60,734 nt of DNA, taken from positions 1 to 60,734 of the forward strand of contig NZ_LGED01000218.1 in NCBI RefSeq assembly GCF_001280085.1, written 5' to 3'. Positions 26,075 through 38,681 of the stretch are shown piece after piece. Source of the DNA: Saccharothrix sp. NRRL B-16348. Lineage in GTDB: Bacteria > Actinomycetota > Actinomycetes > Mycobacteriales > Pseudonocardiaceae. The notes under the pieces were generated by a model. The model was given only the letters and a program-made list of their open reading frames with translations. It searched no databases and was not told where the DNA came from. Made by a program: the position numbers and the translations under genes. The first letter of the stretch is position 1. Every line of letters starts with the position of its first letter.

Positions 26075-26508
26075 TTGAGGAAAGCGCACAGCACCAGCGG
26101 AATCCCCGCGCAGACCGCGAGCACGCCGACGAGCCGGGCGCGGTGGGACGCGGGCACGAACCGGACGAACAGCCAGGCGCCGAGCACGCTGCCGAGCGGA
26201 TCGGCCGCCATGAGCACGCCCACCACCGCCGGTCCCGCGCCGAGTTGGTCGGCGTACGGGGCGGCGAGCGCTTCGGGCACGACGTACCAGCCGACCAGCC
26301 ACGCCAGCAGCACCAGCACGCGCCGCCGGGGATCGCCGGCGATCGACCTGACCACCCTCAACGCGTACACCGCCGCCGCCCACAGCGCCGACTCCGTGCG
26401 CCCGTACACCAGGACCGCCAACGCGACCCTGGCCAGCTGGTCGCCCAGCACGGACAGCACTTCCGCCACCCACAGGAACCGGAACTCGCGCACGCGGAAC
26501 GGGTTCAC
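26075..26508 (-). pseudogene. MFS transporter remnant with internal and C-terminal loss
   Basis: The frame starts like a normal MFS protein (MNPFRVREFRFLWVAEVLSVLGDQLARV, TM1-2) and jumps after ALWAAAVYALRVV straight to a TM7-like region (GDPRRRVLVLLAWLVGWYVVP). It runs to about TM9-10 (GIPLVLCAFLNSPALV) and then becomes unrelated sequence antisense to the acyltransferase gene. About four to five helices in the middle and the last two to three are missing. The reading frame is kept across the internal junction. Confidence 0.7.
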
Positions 26509-26565
26509 CGGTCCATCGTGTCGACGGCCCGCCGCGAAGACGGTCGGCTGTCCGCTAGCTGCCGG

Positions 26566-29159
<2,594 letters not shown>

Positions 29160-29179
29160 TCACCCTCGGCAAGCTGCGA

Positions 29180-29800
29180 CTACATGCTCCGGTCGAGGCC
29201 GCGCACCAGCCGCACGGCGTCGTCCGCGCCGTCGTACTCGACGCGTGCGGCGGCCCGGCCGAACACGTGCACCAGCAGTTCCGAGACCTGCCCGGTCAGC
29301 ACGACGGGGTTCGCGCCACGCTTGGCGACGACCACCTCGCCGTCCGGGCGGCGCAGCACCACCCCGACCGGGCTCTTGCGGTACATCAGCCGGGCGGCCG
29401 GCGCGAGCCGCCGCCACAGCACCGCGTCTCGTACCGGATCGGGTGAACGCGGCTCCCAGTCGTCCCGCGCCCGGCGCACGTCCTCGTGGTGCACGAAGTA
29501 CTCGACGGAGTTCACCAGCTCGTCGACGAGCGCGTACGGCGAGAACCGGGGCGGGCCGACGCGGACCAGCCCGACCAGCTCGTCCCACGGCCTGGCCGCG
29601 TAGGCGTCCTGGACGCGCTGCGCGTGCCCGGCCAGCGGCTTGAGCAGGATGCCCGCCGCCGCGTCCGGGCGGCGTTCCCGCAGCACGAGGTGGGCGGCGA
29701 GGTCGCGGGTGCGCCACGGGTCGCACAACGTGGGCGCGTCCGGCCCCACCTCGGCGAACAGCTCGGTCAGCAGCCTGCGTTCGTCCTGCGCGACGCCCAT
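29180..29800 (-). CDS. TIGR03085-type metal-binding protein (DinB-like fold)
   Basis: 206 residues. The N-terminal helical bundle has the pattern of maleylpyruvate-isomerase/DinB-like thiol S-transferases (LCDPWRTRDLAAHLVLRERRPD and YFVHHEDVRRA, with His residues placed to bind a metal). The C-terminus holds VVLTGQVSELLVHVFGR, as in TIGR03085 proteins of actinobacteria. The function is unknown; a mycothiol-dependent reaction is a guess from the superfamily. ATG at 29800 follows TAGCGT by 6 bases. Confidence 0.85.
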   Translation of the reverse strand: MGVAQDERRLLTELFAEVGPDAPTLCDPWRTRDLAAHLVLRERRPDAAAGILLKPLAGHAQRVQDAYAARPWDELVGLVRVGPPRFSPYALVDELVNSVEYFVHHEDVRRARDDWEPRSPDPVRDAVLWRRLAPAARLMYRKSPVGVVLRRPDGEVVVAKRGANPVVLTGQVSELLVHVFGRAAARVEYDGADDAVRLVRGLDRSM

Positions 29801-29809
29801 GGGCCCACG

Positions 29810-31273
<1,464 letters not shown>

Positions 31274-31334
31274 TCCTCGAAACCCGCGGACCGGGCGGAA
31301 CGCTACTTCAGACCACGTGTCGCCCGATCCGGTT

Positions 31335-31724
31335 TCACGGTTTCGTGACTTCGTGCCCGGACGACCGCAGCGCCTGCACGGCGCGGGCCAGGTCGCCCGA
31401 CTTCACCAGCAGGTGGTCGGTGTCGTAGGTGGACAGCGCGAACAGGCTCACGCCCGCCGCGGCCAGTTCACCCGACAAGGCGGCCATGATGCCGGTGAGG
31501 GTGAACTCCAGCGGACCGCGCACGGTCAGCAACCGCCAGCCCGGCTGCGCGGTGCCCGCCTCCGGCGCGTGCTCGACCGGGCACACGATCGACAGCTCGT
31601 CGGGAGTCCTGGTCACCGAGACCAGGCCGGGCGCGTCGAGCAGCCCGGCCGGGACCGGCGCGTCGGCGGGCAGCCGCGCGACCGTGTACTCGCCCGGCCG
31701 GACGTCGACGATCAGCCGCTTCAC
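31335..31724 (-). CDS. ACT-domain protein
   Basis: 129 residues, two ACT-like halves as in CASTOR-type amino-acid sensors. The second half (LEFTLTGIMAALSGELAAAGVSLFALSTYDTDHLLV region) is the clear ACT fold. It may bind an amino acid. GTG start 7 bases after the thyX stop, so the two are probably one transcript. Confidence 0.82.
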   Translation of the reverse strand: MKRLIVDVRPGEYTVARLPADAPVPAGLLDAPGLVSVTRTPDELSIVCPVEHAPEAGTAQPGWRLLTVRGPLEFTLTGIMAALSGELAAAGVSLFALSTYDTDHLLVKSGDLARAVQALRSSGHEVTKP

Positions 31725-31731
31725 CGGGCCG

Positions 31732-32484
31732 TCAGCCTTCGGTGACCAGCGGGCTGGAGGCGACCTCGGTGCCGTCGGCCAGGGTGGAGATGGTGAAGTC
31801 GGCGAACACGTTGGCCGCCGCCTTCTGCAGCTGGCGCAGGCACTCCACGGCCAGCGCGCGGATCTCCACGTCGGCGTGCTCGGTGGCGCGCATCGCGATG
31901 AAGTGCCGCCACGCGCGGTAGTTGCCGGTCACCACGATGCGGGTCTCGGTGGCGTTGGGCAGGATCGCCCGGGCCGCCTGACGGGCCTGCTTGCGGCGCA
32001 GGGTGGCGCTCGGCACGTCGGAGAACTTCTCCTCCAGGCCCTTCAGCAGCTCGGTGTAGGCCTCGACGCTGGCCTGCGCGGCGGCCAGGAACTTCTCGTG
32101 CAGCTCCGGGTCGTTCGCGATGACGTCCGGCTCGACCATGGCGGCGTTGCGCTCGGGCACGTACCGCTGGGACAGCTGCGAGTACGAGAAGTGGCGGTGC
32201 CGGATCAGCTCGTGGGTGAGCGAGCGGGAGATGCCGGTCAGGTAGAAGCTGACCGAGCCGTGCTCCAGGACGGACAGGTGGCCGACCTCGATGATGTGCT
32301 TGATGTAGCCCACGTTCGTGGCGGTGGCCGGGTTCGGCTTGGTCCACGACTGGTAGCAGGCGCGGCCGGCGAACTCCGCCAGCGCCTCGCCGCCGTCGGC
32401 GTCGGTGGACCACGGGACGCCGTCCGGGGGGAAGAACTCCGTCTTCGCGATCAACTGCACCTTCGGCGCCACCGTCTCAGCCAT
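31732..32484 (-). CDS. thyX: Flavin-dependent thymidylate synthase
   Basis: 250 residues. The ThyX motif is [14 protein letters not shown] (RHRx7S pattern). FAD- and dUMP-binding residues follow in [17 protein letters not shown] and the late NYRAWRHF segment. It makes dTMP with FAD, NADPH and methylene-THF. The start is leaderless: ATG 7 bases after TAGGGT. Confidence 0.96.
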   Translation of the reverse strand: MAETVAPKVQLIAKTEFFPPDGVPWSTDADGGEALAEFAGRACYQSWTKPNPATATNVGYIKHIIEVGHLSVLEHGSVSFYLTGISRSLTHELIRHRHFSYSQLSQRYVPERNAAMVEPDVIANDPELHEKFLAAAQASVEAYTELLKGLEEKFSDVPSATLRRKQARQAARAILPNATETRIVVTGNYRAWRHFIAMRATEHADVEIRALAVECLRQLQKAAANVFADFTISTLADGTEVASSPLVTEG

Positions 32485-32491
32485 GGCTCGA

Positions 32492-32497
32492 ACCCTA
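32492..32497 (-). promoter_or_regulatory. -10 box (TAGGGT) for leaderless thyX
   Basis: TAGGGT on the minus strand, 7 bases, then ATG 32484. Confidence 0.6.
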
Positions 32498-32619
32498 ACC
32501 GAAGCCGTTCCCGCCGCCGCTCGACGCCGGCGCTCGGCCACCGCCGTTCGGCCGACAGGGCCGCGTCCGTTCGCGCCGCGCACCGTGCCGTCATGAACGA
32601 CATCACCAGCTTCCTTGAC

Positions 32620-32650
32620 TGATGTCAGGTTTGACGTCATGGTGGTGTCA
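32620..32650 (+). promoter_or_regulatory. Three tandem TGRYGTCA-type sites over the RHH gene start
   Basis: TGATGTCA (32620), TGACGTCA (32632, a perfect palindrome) and TGGTGTCA (32643) lie 12 and 11 bases apart, one helical turn each. The last overlaps the start codon at 32650. This is the expected layout for cooperative autorepression by a ribbon-helix-helix protein. Confidence 0.55.
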
Positions 32651-33177
32651 TGGATCTGTCGCCGTACATCGCAGCGCTGCGCGAGGACCTCGCGACGGCC
32701 GCGTCCGCCGGGGACGACAACACCCGGCGCACCGCGGCCCTGCTGTCCGCAGCTTTGGAGCCCGCCGCGCGGCTCGCGCTCATGAACGCACTGTCCGACC
32801 TGGCCGCGGAGGTCACCGCGGCCCTCGACGGCCCCGTCGTCGACGTGCGGTTGGACGGACGGGACGTGCAGGTGGTCGTCACCGGCACGGCCGCTCGGGA
32901 AGAACACGAACCCGAGCCGCAGGAAGTTCCCCGGCCCTCCGCCGGTGACGCCACGCGCGTCACCCTGCGGCTGCTGGACGAGCTGAAGTCGAAGGCCGAG
33001 CAGGCGGCCGCGGCCCAGGGGATGTCGCTGAACACGTTCGTCGCGCAGGCCGTGCAGGGCGCGGTCGGCGGTCGGCGCGGTGGTGGCGGTGGCCACAAGC
33101 ACTGGGGGCCGCCGAAGGACCAGTCGGGCGGCGAATCGTCGTCGTCCTCCCGCGTCCGCGGCTGGGTGCAGGGCTGA
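32650..33177 (+). CDS. Ribbon-helix-helix (HicB/Arc-like) protein
   Basis: 175 residues. A helical N-terminal half (1-60) and a short beta region precede a C-terminal RHH fold at about 100-135 ([30 protein letters not shown]). A flexible Gly/Ser-rich tail follows. It is annotated in relatives as a HicB-type antitoxin, but no HicA toxin is next to it. It is followed after 9 bases by a DUF4097 protein, a pairing common in actinobacteria. No ribosome-binding site precedes the ATG. Confidence 0.8.
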   Translation: MDLSPYIAALREDLATAASAGDDNTRRTAALLSAALEPAARLALMNALSDLAAEVTAALDGPVVDVRLDGRDVQVVVTGTAAREEHEPEPQEVPRPSAGDATRVTLRLLDELKSKAEQAAAAQGMSLNTFVAQAVQGAVGGRRGGGGGHKHWGPPKDQSGGESSSSSRVRGWVQG

Positions 33178-33186
33178 GGGGGGATC

Positions 33187-34074
33187 ATGGAATCGGATGT
33201 CGTGCGTCAGCAGAGCTTCGAGGTCGACGGAGCCGTGGAGGTCGACGTGGCGCTGCTCTCCGGCCGGGTGCGGGTGCACCTGGTCGACGAGCCGGGCGTG
33301 CACGTCGAGGTCAAGCACGACCCGTCGCCGGGCGAGTCGTGGGCGGCGGGCCTGTCCGGCCTGCTGAGCTGGGTGAACGACCAGTTCGGCAAGGGCGGCG
33401 GGCAGCCGGCCGGGCCGGCGGAGGCGGTGCGGGACGCCCGGCTGGAGCTGTCCGGCGGGCGGCTGAAGGTGCACTCGTCCAAGGCGCTCCCGCTGCGTGC
33501 CGTGCCGTTGAGCGTGACGGTCCGGGCGCCCGCCGGCTCCCACGTGATCACCAAGGCGGGCTCGGCGGACGTGACCGTGACCGGCGCGGCGGGTCGGCTG
33601 GACGTCCACACCGGCACCGGTGACGTGACCGCGGATCGCGCGGACGCGTCGTCGCAGGTCAACTCGGGTTCGGGCAAGCTGCGGCTCGGGCCGATGCTCG
33701 GCGGGCTGCGGGCGAAGACCGGCAGCGGCGACATCGAGGTGTCGTCGGTCGGCGGGAACACCGTGATCTACACGGGCACCGGCGACGTGTGGCTCGGCGC
33801 CGTGCAGAACGACGTGCAGGTGCGGACGGGCGGCGGTGACGTCACCATCGCCGACGCCGCGGCAGGCAGGATCCAGCTCGGCACCGGCTCGGGCGACGTC
33901 CGCGTCGGCGTGCGGCCCGGTGTGGCGGCGCAGGTCGACCTGGTCTCCAACTCGGGCTCGGCGCGCAGCGACCTGGACGTCTCCGACACGCCGCCGGAGG
34001 ACGAGCCCGCCCTGTTCATCACCGGCCGGACCGGCAGCGGCTCCGCCCTGGTGACCACGGCGACCACCGCCTGA
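33187..34074 (+). CDS. DUF4097 beta-repeat protein
   Basis: 295 residues of repeated short beta strands with the recurring pattern TGSGDV/TGTGDVT/TGGGDV (six or more copies between 150 and 265). This is typical of the DUF4097 adhesin-like beta-helix. There is no signal peptide or membrane segment, so it is probably cytoplasmic here. The function is unknown. GAGGGGGG precedes the ATG. It is probably one operon with the RHH gene. Confidence 0.87.
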   Translation: MESDVVRQQSFEVDGAVEVDVALLSGRVRVHLVDEPGVHVEVKHDPSPGESWAAGLSGLLSWVNDQFGKGGGQPAGPAEAVRDARLELSGGRLKVHSSKALPLRAVPLSVTVRAPAGSHVITKAGSADVTVTGAAGRLDVHTGTGDVTADRADASSQVNSGSGKLRLGPMLGGLRAKTGSGDIEVSSVGGNTVIYTGTGDVWLGAVQNDVQVRTGGGDVTIADAAAGRIQLGTGSGDVRVGVRPGVAAQVDLVSNSGSARSDLDVSDTPPEDEPALFITGRTGSGSALVTTATTA

Positions 34075-34091
34075 CCGTCACGCTCGGACCA

Positions 34092-34130
34092 AGCCGCGGC
34101 GTGCGCACCCCCGATGCGCGCGCCGCGGTT
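34092..34130. terminator. Shared hairpin between convergent genes
   Basis: A 16-base GC-rich stem with two wobble pairs and a 7-base loop, placed between the DUF4097 stop and the TetR stop. Confidence 0.6.
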
Positions 34131-34133
34131 CTC

Positions 34134-34721
34134 CTACGGGCGGGCCCGGAGTCCCGCCACCAAGAGTGACACCACCGCCTCGAAGCTCGCGTCGATGTCC
34201 GGCGTCGACCACAGGGGCGCGTGGACCGGGTCGTGGAACCGGGCGGTGGCGGCCAGGACGGCCTCGGCCGCGCCTGCCGGGTCGTCGGTGGCGAACTCGC
34301 CGGACGCCACGCCGTCCTCGACGATCCGGGTCAGGTCCTCGACCAGCGTCGCCACGTGGGCGTCCACCACGGCGCTGTTCTCGGTCACCAGCACCGAGTA
34401 CGTGGCGAACAGCTCCGGGTCGTCCAGCGCCTTCACGCGCTTGGACTCAAAGAGCGCCGCCAGCCAGTCGCGCAGGCGTTGCGGCGCGGGCGTGTCGGCG
34501 GTGGCGAGGTCGGTCAAGCCCGAGTGGGCGCGGGCGAGCCACCGCTGCGTGACCGCCTCGCGCAGGGCCGCTTTGGTCGGGAAGTGGCGGTAGACGCTGC
34601 CGTGGCTCACGCCCAGGGCGCGGGCCACGTCCACCACGGTCGCCTTGGCGGGGCCGTAGCGGCGGAGGACGTCCTCCGTGGTGCTGAGGATGACCTCAGC
34701 GGTCAGTGCGCCTTCCGCCAC
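34134..34721 (-). CDS. TetR/AcrR family regulator
   Basis: 195 residues. N-terminal helix-turn-helix at about 25-50 (ATVVDVARALGVSHGSVYRHFPTKAAL), then an all-helical ligand domain of the TetR_C_7-like type. It is GTG-started with GGGAGC upstream. It lies 69 bases downstream of an aldo/keto reductase gene in the same direction, whose expression it may control. The effector is unknown. Confidence 0.92.
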   Translation of the reverse strand: MAEGALTAEVILSTTEDVLRRYGPAKATVVDVARALGVSHGSVYRHFPTKAALREAVTQRWLARAHSGLTDLATADTPAPQRLRDWLAALFESKRVKALDDPELFATYSVLVTENSAVVDAHVATLVEDLTRIVEDGVASGEFATDDPAGAAEAVLAATARFHDPVHAPLWSTPDIDASFEAVVSLLVAGLRARP

Positions 34722-34790
34722 GTGGTGCTCCCTGGTGTCGCCGGCTGATCCGTCAATTGTGCGCGTGCCGGCCGGCGACGCCGACCGCGG

Positions 34791-35804
34791 TCAGCGCTCG
34801 CTGTCCAGGTGCTCCATCAGGACGGGCGCGTAACGCTCGCCCGCCGCGGCGTCGGCCGGGACCGCGGCCTCGATCCGGGACAGGTCGGCCTCGGTCAGCG
34901 TCACGTCCAGCGCGCCGAGGGCCTCGGTCAGCCGGTCGCGGCGGCGGGCGCCCACCAGCGGGACGATGTCCTCGCCCTGAGCCAGCACCCAGGCGATCGC
35001 CAGCTGGGCGACCGTCGTGCCCTTCTCGGCGGCCACCGCGCGCAGCGCCTCGACCAGCGACAGGTTGTGGTCGAGGTTGTCGCCCTGGAAGCGCGGCGAG
35101 ATGGCGCGGAAGTCGTTGGTCTCCCGCGACGCCGTCCAGTGGCCCGAGATCAGGCCGCGCGACAGCACGCCGTACGCGGTGATGCCGATGCCCAGCTCGC
35201 GGGCGGTGGGCAGGACCTCACGCTCGATGCCCCGGGAGATCAGCGAGTACTCGATCTGGAGGTCGACGATCGGGTGGACCGCGTTGGCCCGGCGCAGCGT
35301 GTCCGCGCCCACCTCGGACAGGCCGATGTGGCGGACGCGGCCCTTCTCGACCTCCTCCTTGATCGCGCCGACCGTCTCCTCGATCGGGACGGCCGGGTCG
35401 AGCCGGGCCGGGCGGTAGACGTCGACGTGGTCCGTGCCGAGCCGGCGCAGCGTGTAGGCGAGGAAGTTGCGCACCGCCTCGGGCCTGGCGTCGTTGCCGT
35501 GCCAGCCGCCGTCCGCGTCGCGCAGCGCGCCGAACTTGACGCTGATCGCCACGTCGTCGCGGTTGCGGTCGCGCAGTGCCTGCCGGATCAGCAGCTCGTT
35601 GTGGCCCATGCCGTAGAAGTCGCCGGTGTCGAGCAGCGTCACGCCCGCGTCGACGGCGGCGTGGATGGTGGCCACGCTCTCCGCCTCGTCGGCCGGGCCG
35701 TACAGGTCGGACATGCCCATGCAGCCGAGGCCGAGCGCGGACACCTCGGGACCGGTCGCGCCCAAGACCCGACGACGGGTCACGCGGTGGGTGGAGTTCG
35801 TCAT
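34791..35804 (-). CDS. Aldo/keto reductase
   Basis: 337 residues, a TIM barrel of the AKR superfamily (AKR13-like). Catalytic Asp and Tyr are in LLDTGDFYGMGHNE and the Lys in ISVKFGALRD. The usual catalytic His is replaced in VDVYRPARLDP, as in many members of this subgroup. The C-terminal NADPH site is VPLVGARRRDRLTEALG. Physiological substrate unknown. A 12-base inverted repeat sits 18 bases upstream of its start. Confidence 0.92.
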   Translation of the reverse strand: MTNSTHRVTRRRVLGATGPEVSALGLGCMGMSDLYGPADEAESVATIHAAVDAGVTLLDTGDFYGMGHNELLIRQALRDRNRDDVAISVKFGALRDADGGWHGNDARPEAVRNFLAYTLRRLGTDHVDVYRPARLDPAVPIEETVGAIKEEVEKGRVRHIGLSEVGADTLRRANAVHPIVDLQIEYSLISRGIEREVLPTARELGIGITAYGVLSRGLISGHWTASRETNDFRAISPRFQGDNLDHNLSLVEALRAVAAEKGTTVAQLAIAWVLAQGEDIVPLVGARRRDRLTEALGALDVTLTEADLSRIEAAVPADAAAGERYAPVLMEHLDSER

Positions 35805-35821
35805 GACTCCACTATGGGACT

Positions 35822-35853
35822 TGGGCTGACAGATTTCAACTTCTGTCAGCCCA
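35822..35853. promoter_or_regulatory. Inverted repeat upstream of the aldo/keto reductase gene
   Basis: TGGGCTGACAGA and TCTGTCAGCCCA flank 8 bases. It lies between the stop of the glycosylase gene (35868) and the reductase start. It fits an operator for the nearby TetR or a terminator without T-tract. Confidence 0.5.
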
Positions 35854-35867
35854 TCAGGTGGTGGACA

Positions 35868-37088
35868 TCACCGCACCACCGCCTTCAGCACCCCGGCGAG
35901 GTCGCCCTTGAGCACGACCTCCACGTCGTCCAGCTCCAGCCAGTCCGCCATGTGCCGCAGCTCGGCGGCCAGCTCCACCGCGACCCGGCCCACGTCCGCG
36001 CCCGGCTCGGCGTACGCCGCCTGCACCCGCAGCACGCCCGCCGCCCGGTCCGCCTTCAGGTCGACCCGCCCCACCAGCTCGCCGTCGAGCAGGAACGGGA
36101 ACACGTAGTAGCCGTGCACCCGCTTCGGCGCGGGCACGTAGATCTCGATCCGGTAGAAGAAGTCGAAGATCCGCTCGGTCCTGGCCCGCTCCCAGATCAA
36201 CGGGTCGAACGGGCACAGCAACGCCCGCCCGGTGATCCGCCGCGGCACGCGCGCCTCGACGTGCCGGTACGCGGGCACGCCCCAGCCCTGCACCTCGACC
36301 GGCTCCAGCACCCCCGCCTCGACCAGCTCCGCCACGGCCTGCCGGCTGCGCGCGGGCTGCAGGCGGTAGTAGTCGCGCAGATCCGGCTCCGTCGCCACGC
36401 CCAACGCCGTCGCCGCACGCGTCACCAGCTCCCGCGCGCCCTCCTCCGCCGAAATCGACAACCGCCGCGCCAACGCCTCCGGCGGCAGCACGCGTTCGCT
36501 CAGGTCGTACAGCCGCTCGAAGCCGCGCCGCGACCCGGTCGTCAGCACGCCCTCGCCGAACAGGTGCTCGCACACCTTCTTGACCTCGGACCAGTTCCAG
36601 CCCCAGTGGTCCTTGGCCCGCGGCCCGCCACCCGCCAGCGCCTTCTCGATCGCACCCGCGCCGATCGGCCCCAGCTCCTTCACCGCCGCCAGGATGTCGT
36701 CCACGAGCTGCGGCGAGCGCTCGGCGACCGCCGCGTAGTTCTTCCACCAGCCGGCGCGCTTGGCCCCGGAGTGCAGCAACGGCCAGTCCTCCACCGGCAC
36801 CAGGCTCGCCTCGTGCGCCCAGTACTCCACCAGCAGCCGCGGCTTGCGGGCGCTGTGCGACCACGCCGCGTCGTCCACCAAGGACGGCGCGTAGGAGCCG
36901 AGCCTGCTGAACAACGGCATGTAGTGCGCGCGGACGGCCACGTTCACCGAGTCCAGCTGCAACAACCGGATGTGGGACAGCACCTTCTGCAGGTGCCGCC
37001 GGGTGGGTGCGGAGGCGGGCCGCGGTTCGGCGAAACCCTGGGCGCCGAGCGCGATGCGACGGGCGACGTCAGCGTTCATCTTCTGCAC
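35868..37088 (-). CDS. AlkX/YcaQ-type winged-helix DNA glycosylase (HTH_42)
   Basis: 406 residues. The family core has three winged-helix domains. The active-site stretch reads LLQLDSVNVAVRAHYMPLF, i.e. the QxD motif of YcaQ/AlkX rather than the QxQ of AlkZ. Later motifs include EYWAHEASLVP and CPFDPLIWERARTERIFDF. Relatives unhook DNA interstrand crosslinks made by nitrogen mustards or natural alkylators. The exact start is uncertain: GTG 37088 or ATG 37079, both inside the EamA gene end. Confidence 0.87.
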   Translation of the reverse strand: MQKMNADVARRIALGAQGFAEPRPASAPTRRHLQKVLSHIRLLQLDSVNVAVRAHYMPLFSRLGSYAPSLVDDAAWSHSARKPRLLVEYWAHEASLVPVEDWPLLHSGAKRAGWWKNYAAVAERSPQLVDDILAAVKELGPIGAGAIEKALAGGGPRAKDHWGWNWSEVKKVCEHLFGEGVLTTGSRRGFERLYDLSERVLPPEALARRLSISAEEGARELVTRAATALGVATEPDLRDYYRLQPARSRQAVAELVEAGVLEPVEVQGWGVPAYRHVEARVPRRITGRALLCPFDPLIWERARTERIFDFFYRIEIYVPAPKRVHGYYVFPFLLDGELVGRVDLKADRAAGVLRVQAAYAEPGADVGRVAVELAAELRHMADWLELDDVEVVLKGDLAGVLKAVVR

Positions 37089-37965
37089 GGCTGGATACTC
37101 CCACCGGGGTACGACGTTTCCGCTCGGCCCGGACCACCAGCACCACGGCCGCGACCACCAGCAGCCCGCCGAGCAGCTGGAACACCCCGAACCGCTCGTC
37201 GGCCAGCCACACCCCGAGCACCACGGCGATCACCGGGTTCACGTACGCGTAGGTCGCCACCGTCGACACCGGCAGCTGCCCCAGCACGTACACGTACGAG
37301 CTGAACGCCAGCAGCGACCCGAACACCACCAGGTAGCCCCACGCCACCCACGACGACGTGGTGATCGCGTCGAACGACACCCGCTCCCCCGCGACCAGCC
37401 CCACCACCGTCAACGCCGCCCCACCGGCCAGCATCTCCACCGCCGACAACGCGAACGGGTTCGCCGGCGTGTCCAGCCGACTGCTCAGGAACGACCCCAG
37501 CGCCCACCCGAACGCCGCCAGCAGCACCACCCACGGCCCCCACCACGACGACTCGCCCATGTCGTCCAACAACAACACGGCCAACCCCACCAGCCCGATG
37601 GCCACGCCCGCGTACGTCACGCCGTGCGGCCGTTCACCGGCGAACCGCCGCATCAGCACCACGTACAGCGGCACGGACGCCACCAGCAGCGCCGCCAACC
37701 CGGACGCCACCGACTGCTCGGCCAGCACCACGAGCCCGTTGCCCCACGCGGGCAGCAGCAGGCCGAGCACCACCGCCGAGCCGAACTGCCGCCGCGTCAT
37801 CCGCAGCCCGCCGCGCCACGCCACCACCGCCGCCAGCACCGCGCCGGCGAGGAGGAACCGCGTGCCGCCCGACAACAGCGGCGGCATCGACTCGATGGTG
37901 AACCTGATGGCCAGGTAGGTCGAACCCCAGACCACGTACACGACGCCCAACGCTGCCCAACGCAC
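37069..37965 (-). CDS. EamA/DMT-family transporter
   Basis: 298 residues with ten membrane helices in two EamA repeats (WGSTYLAIRF at the first, WALGSFLSSRL at the second). It probably exports a metabolite; the family does not allow a substrate guess. Its end overlaps the start of the glycosylase gene by about 20 bases, so the two are translated together. GTG start. Confidence 0.9.
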   Translation of the reverse strand: MRWAALGVVYVVWGSTYLAIRFTIESMPPLLSGGTRFLLAGAVLAAVVAWRGGLRMTRRQFGSAVVLGLLLPAWGNGLVVLAEQSVASGLAALLVASVPLYVVLMRRFAGERPHGVTYAGVAIGLVGLAVLLLDDMGESSWWGPWVVLLAAFGWALGSFLSSRLDTPANPFALSAVEMLAGGAALTVVGLVAGERVSFDAITTSSWVAWGYLVVFGSLLAFSSYVYVLGQLPVSTVATYAYVNPVIAVVLGVWLADERFGVFQLLGGLLVVAAVVLVVRAERKRRTPVGVSSRAEDER

Positions 37966-38096
37966 GTCACCGACGCTTTCACGCCGGCACGGGCGGAATC
38001 ACGCGGATTTCCGCCACGGAGCCGTGACATCGGACTCCTTCGACACCGCGCGCCGCCCGCCGACCCGCCTCCGCACCGGGCCGGTCGGGCGGCGGA

Positions 38097-38102
38097 TAGG
38101 GT
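38097..38102 (+). promoter_or_regulatory. -10 box (TAGGGT) for leaderless GNAT gene
   Basis: TAGGGT, 6 bases, then ATG 38109. Confidence 0.55.
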
Positions 38103-38108
38103 GCCGGC

Positions 38109-38660
38109 ATGGCCGACGCCACCGTGCGCACCGCGCAGCCCGACGACGTGGCGGAGATCGCCCGCATCCACCGAGACACCTGGCGCACCGCCTACCGCGA
38201 CATCGTGCCCGCCGAGGTACTGGAGGCGATCGACGTCGAGCAGACCGCGCCCGCGTGGGCCGAGGCGGTCGGGCACGGTCAGGTGTTCGTCGCCATCGAG
38301 GGCACGTGGACGGTCGGCTTCTGCGTCGCCGGGTTGGCGCCCGAAGAAGAAGTGGCGCACGCGGACGGCTCGCTGCCCGAGGACGCGGCGACGACGGCAC
38401 TGGTGAGCGTGCTCGTGGAACCGCGCTGGGGACGGCGTGGCCACGGCGGCCGACTGCTCGCCACCGCCGCCTCCCACCTGCGCGAAGCCGGCGCCACGAG
38501 AGGTGTCGCGTGGGTGCCGGAAGCGGACAAGGCGTCGATCGGCTTCTACGGCAAAGCGGAGTGGGACGCCGACGGCACGGTCCGCACCCTGGACGCCGGC
38601 GGGCGGCCGTTGCGCGAAATAAGGGTTACCGGGGGGTTGTCCCTACTGCTCGAGCCGTGA
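38109..38660 (+). CDS. GNAT family N-acetyltransferase
   Basis: 183 residues, a single GNAT fold. The acetyl-CoA loop is VEPRWGRRGHGGRLL and the last motif ADKASIGFYGKAEW. The N-terminus starts TVRTAQPDDVAEIARIH. Its substrate is unknown. A 21-base gap separates it from the next gene, which has its own leaderless promoter. Confidence 0.88.
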   Translation: MADATVRTAQPDDVAEIARIHRDTWRTAYRDIVPAEVLEAIDVEQTAPAWAEAVGHGQVFVAIEGTWTVGFCVAGLAPEEEVAHADGSLPEDAATTALVSVLVEPRWGRRGHGGRLLATAASHLREAGATRGVAWVPEADKASIGFYGKAEWDADGTVRTLDAGGRPLREIRVTGGLSLLLEP

Positions 38661-38669
38661 CGGCACGGG

Positions 38670-38675
38670 TAGCCT
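38670..38675 (+). promoter_or_regulatory. -10 box (TAGCCT) for leaderless membrane protein gene
   Basis: TAGCCT, 6 bases, then GTG 38682. Confidence 0.5.
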
Positions 38676-38681
38676 CGCCCA

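Noticed and set aside
32650..33177. HicAB toxin-antitoxin system
   Set aside because: Only an RHH protein is present; no HicA-type toxin is adjacent.
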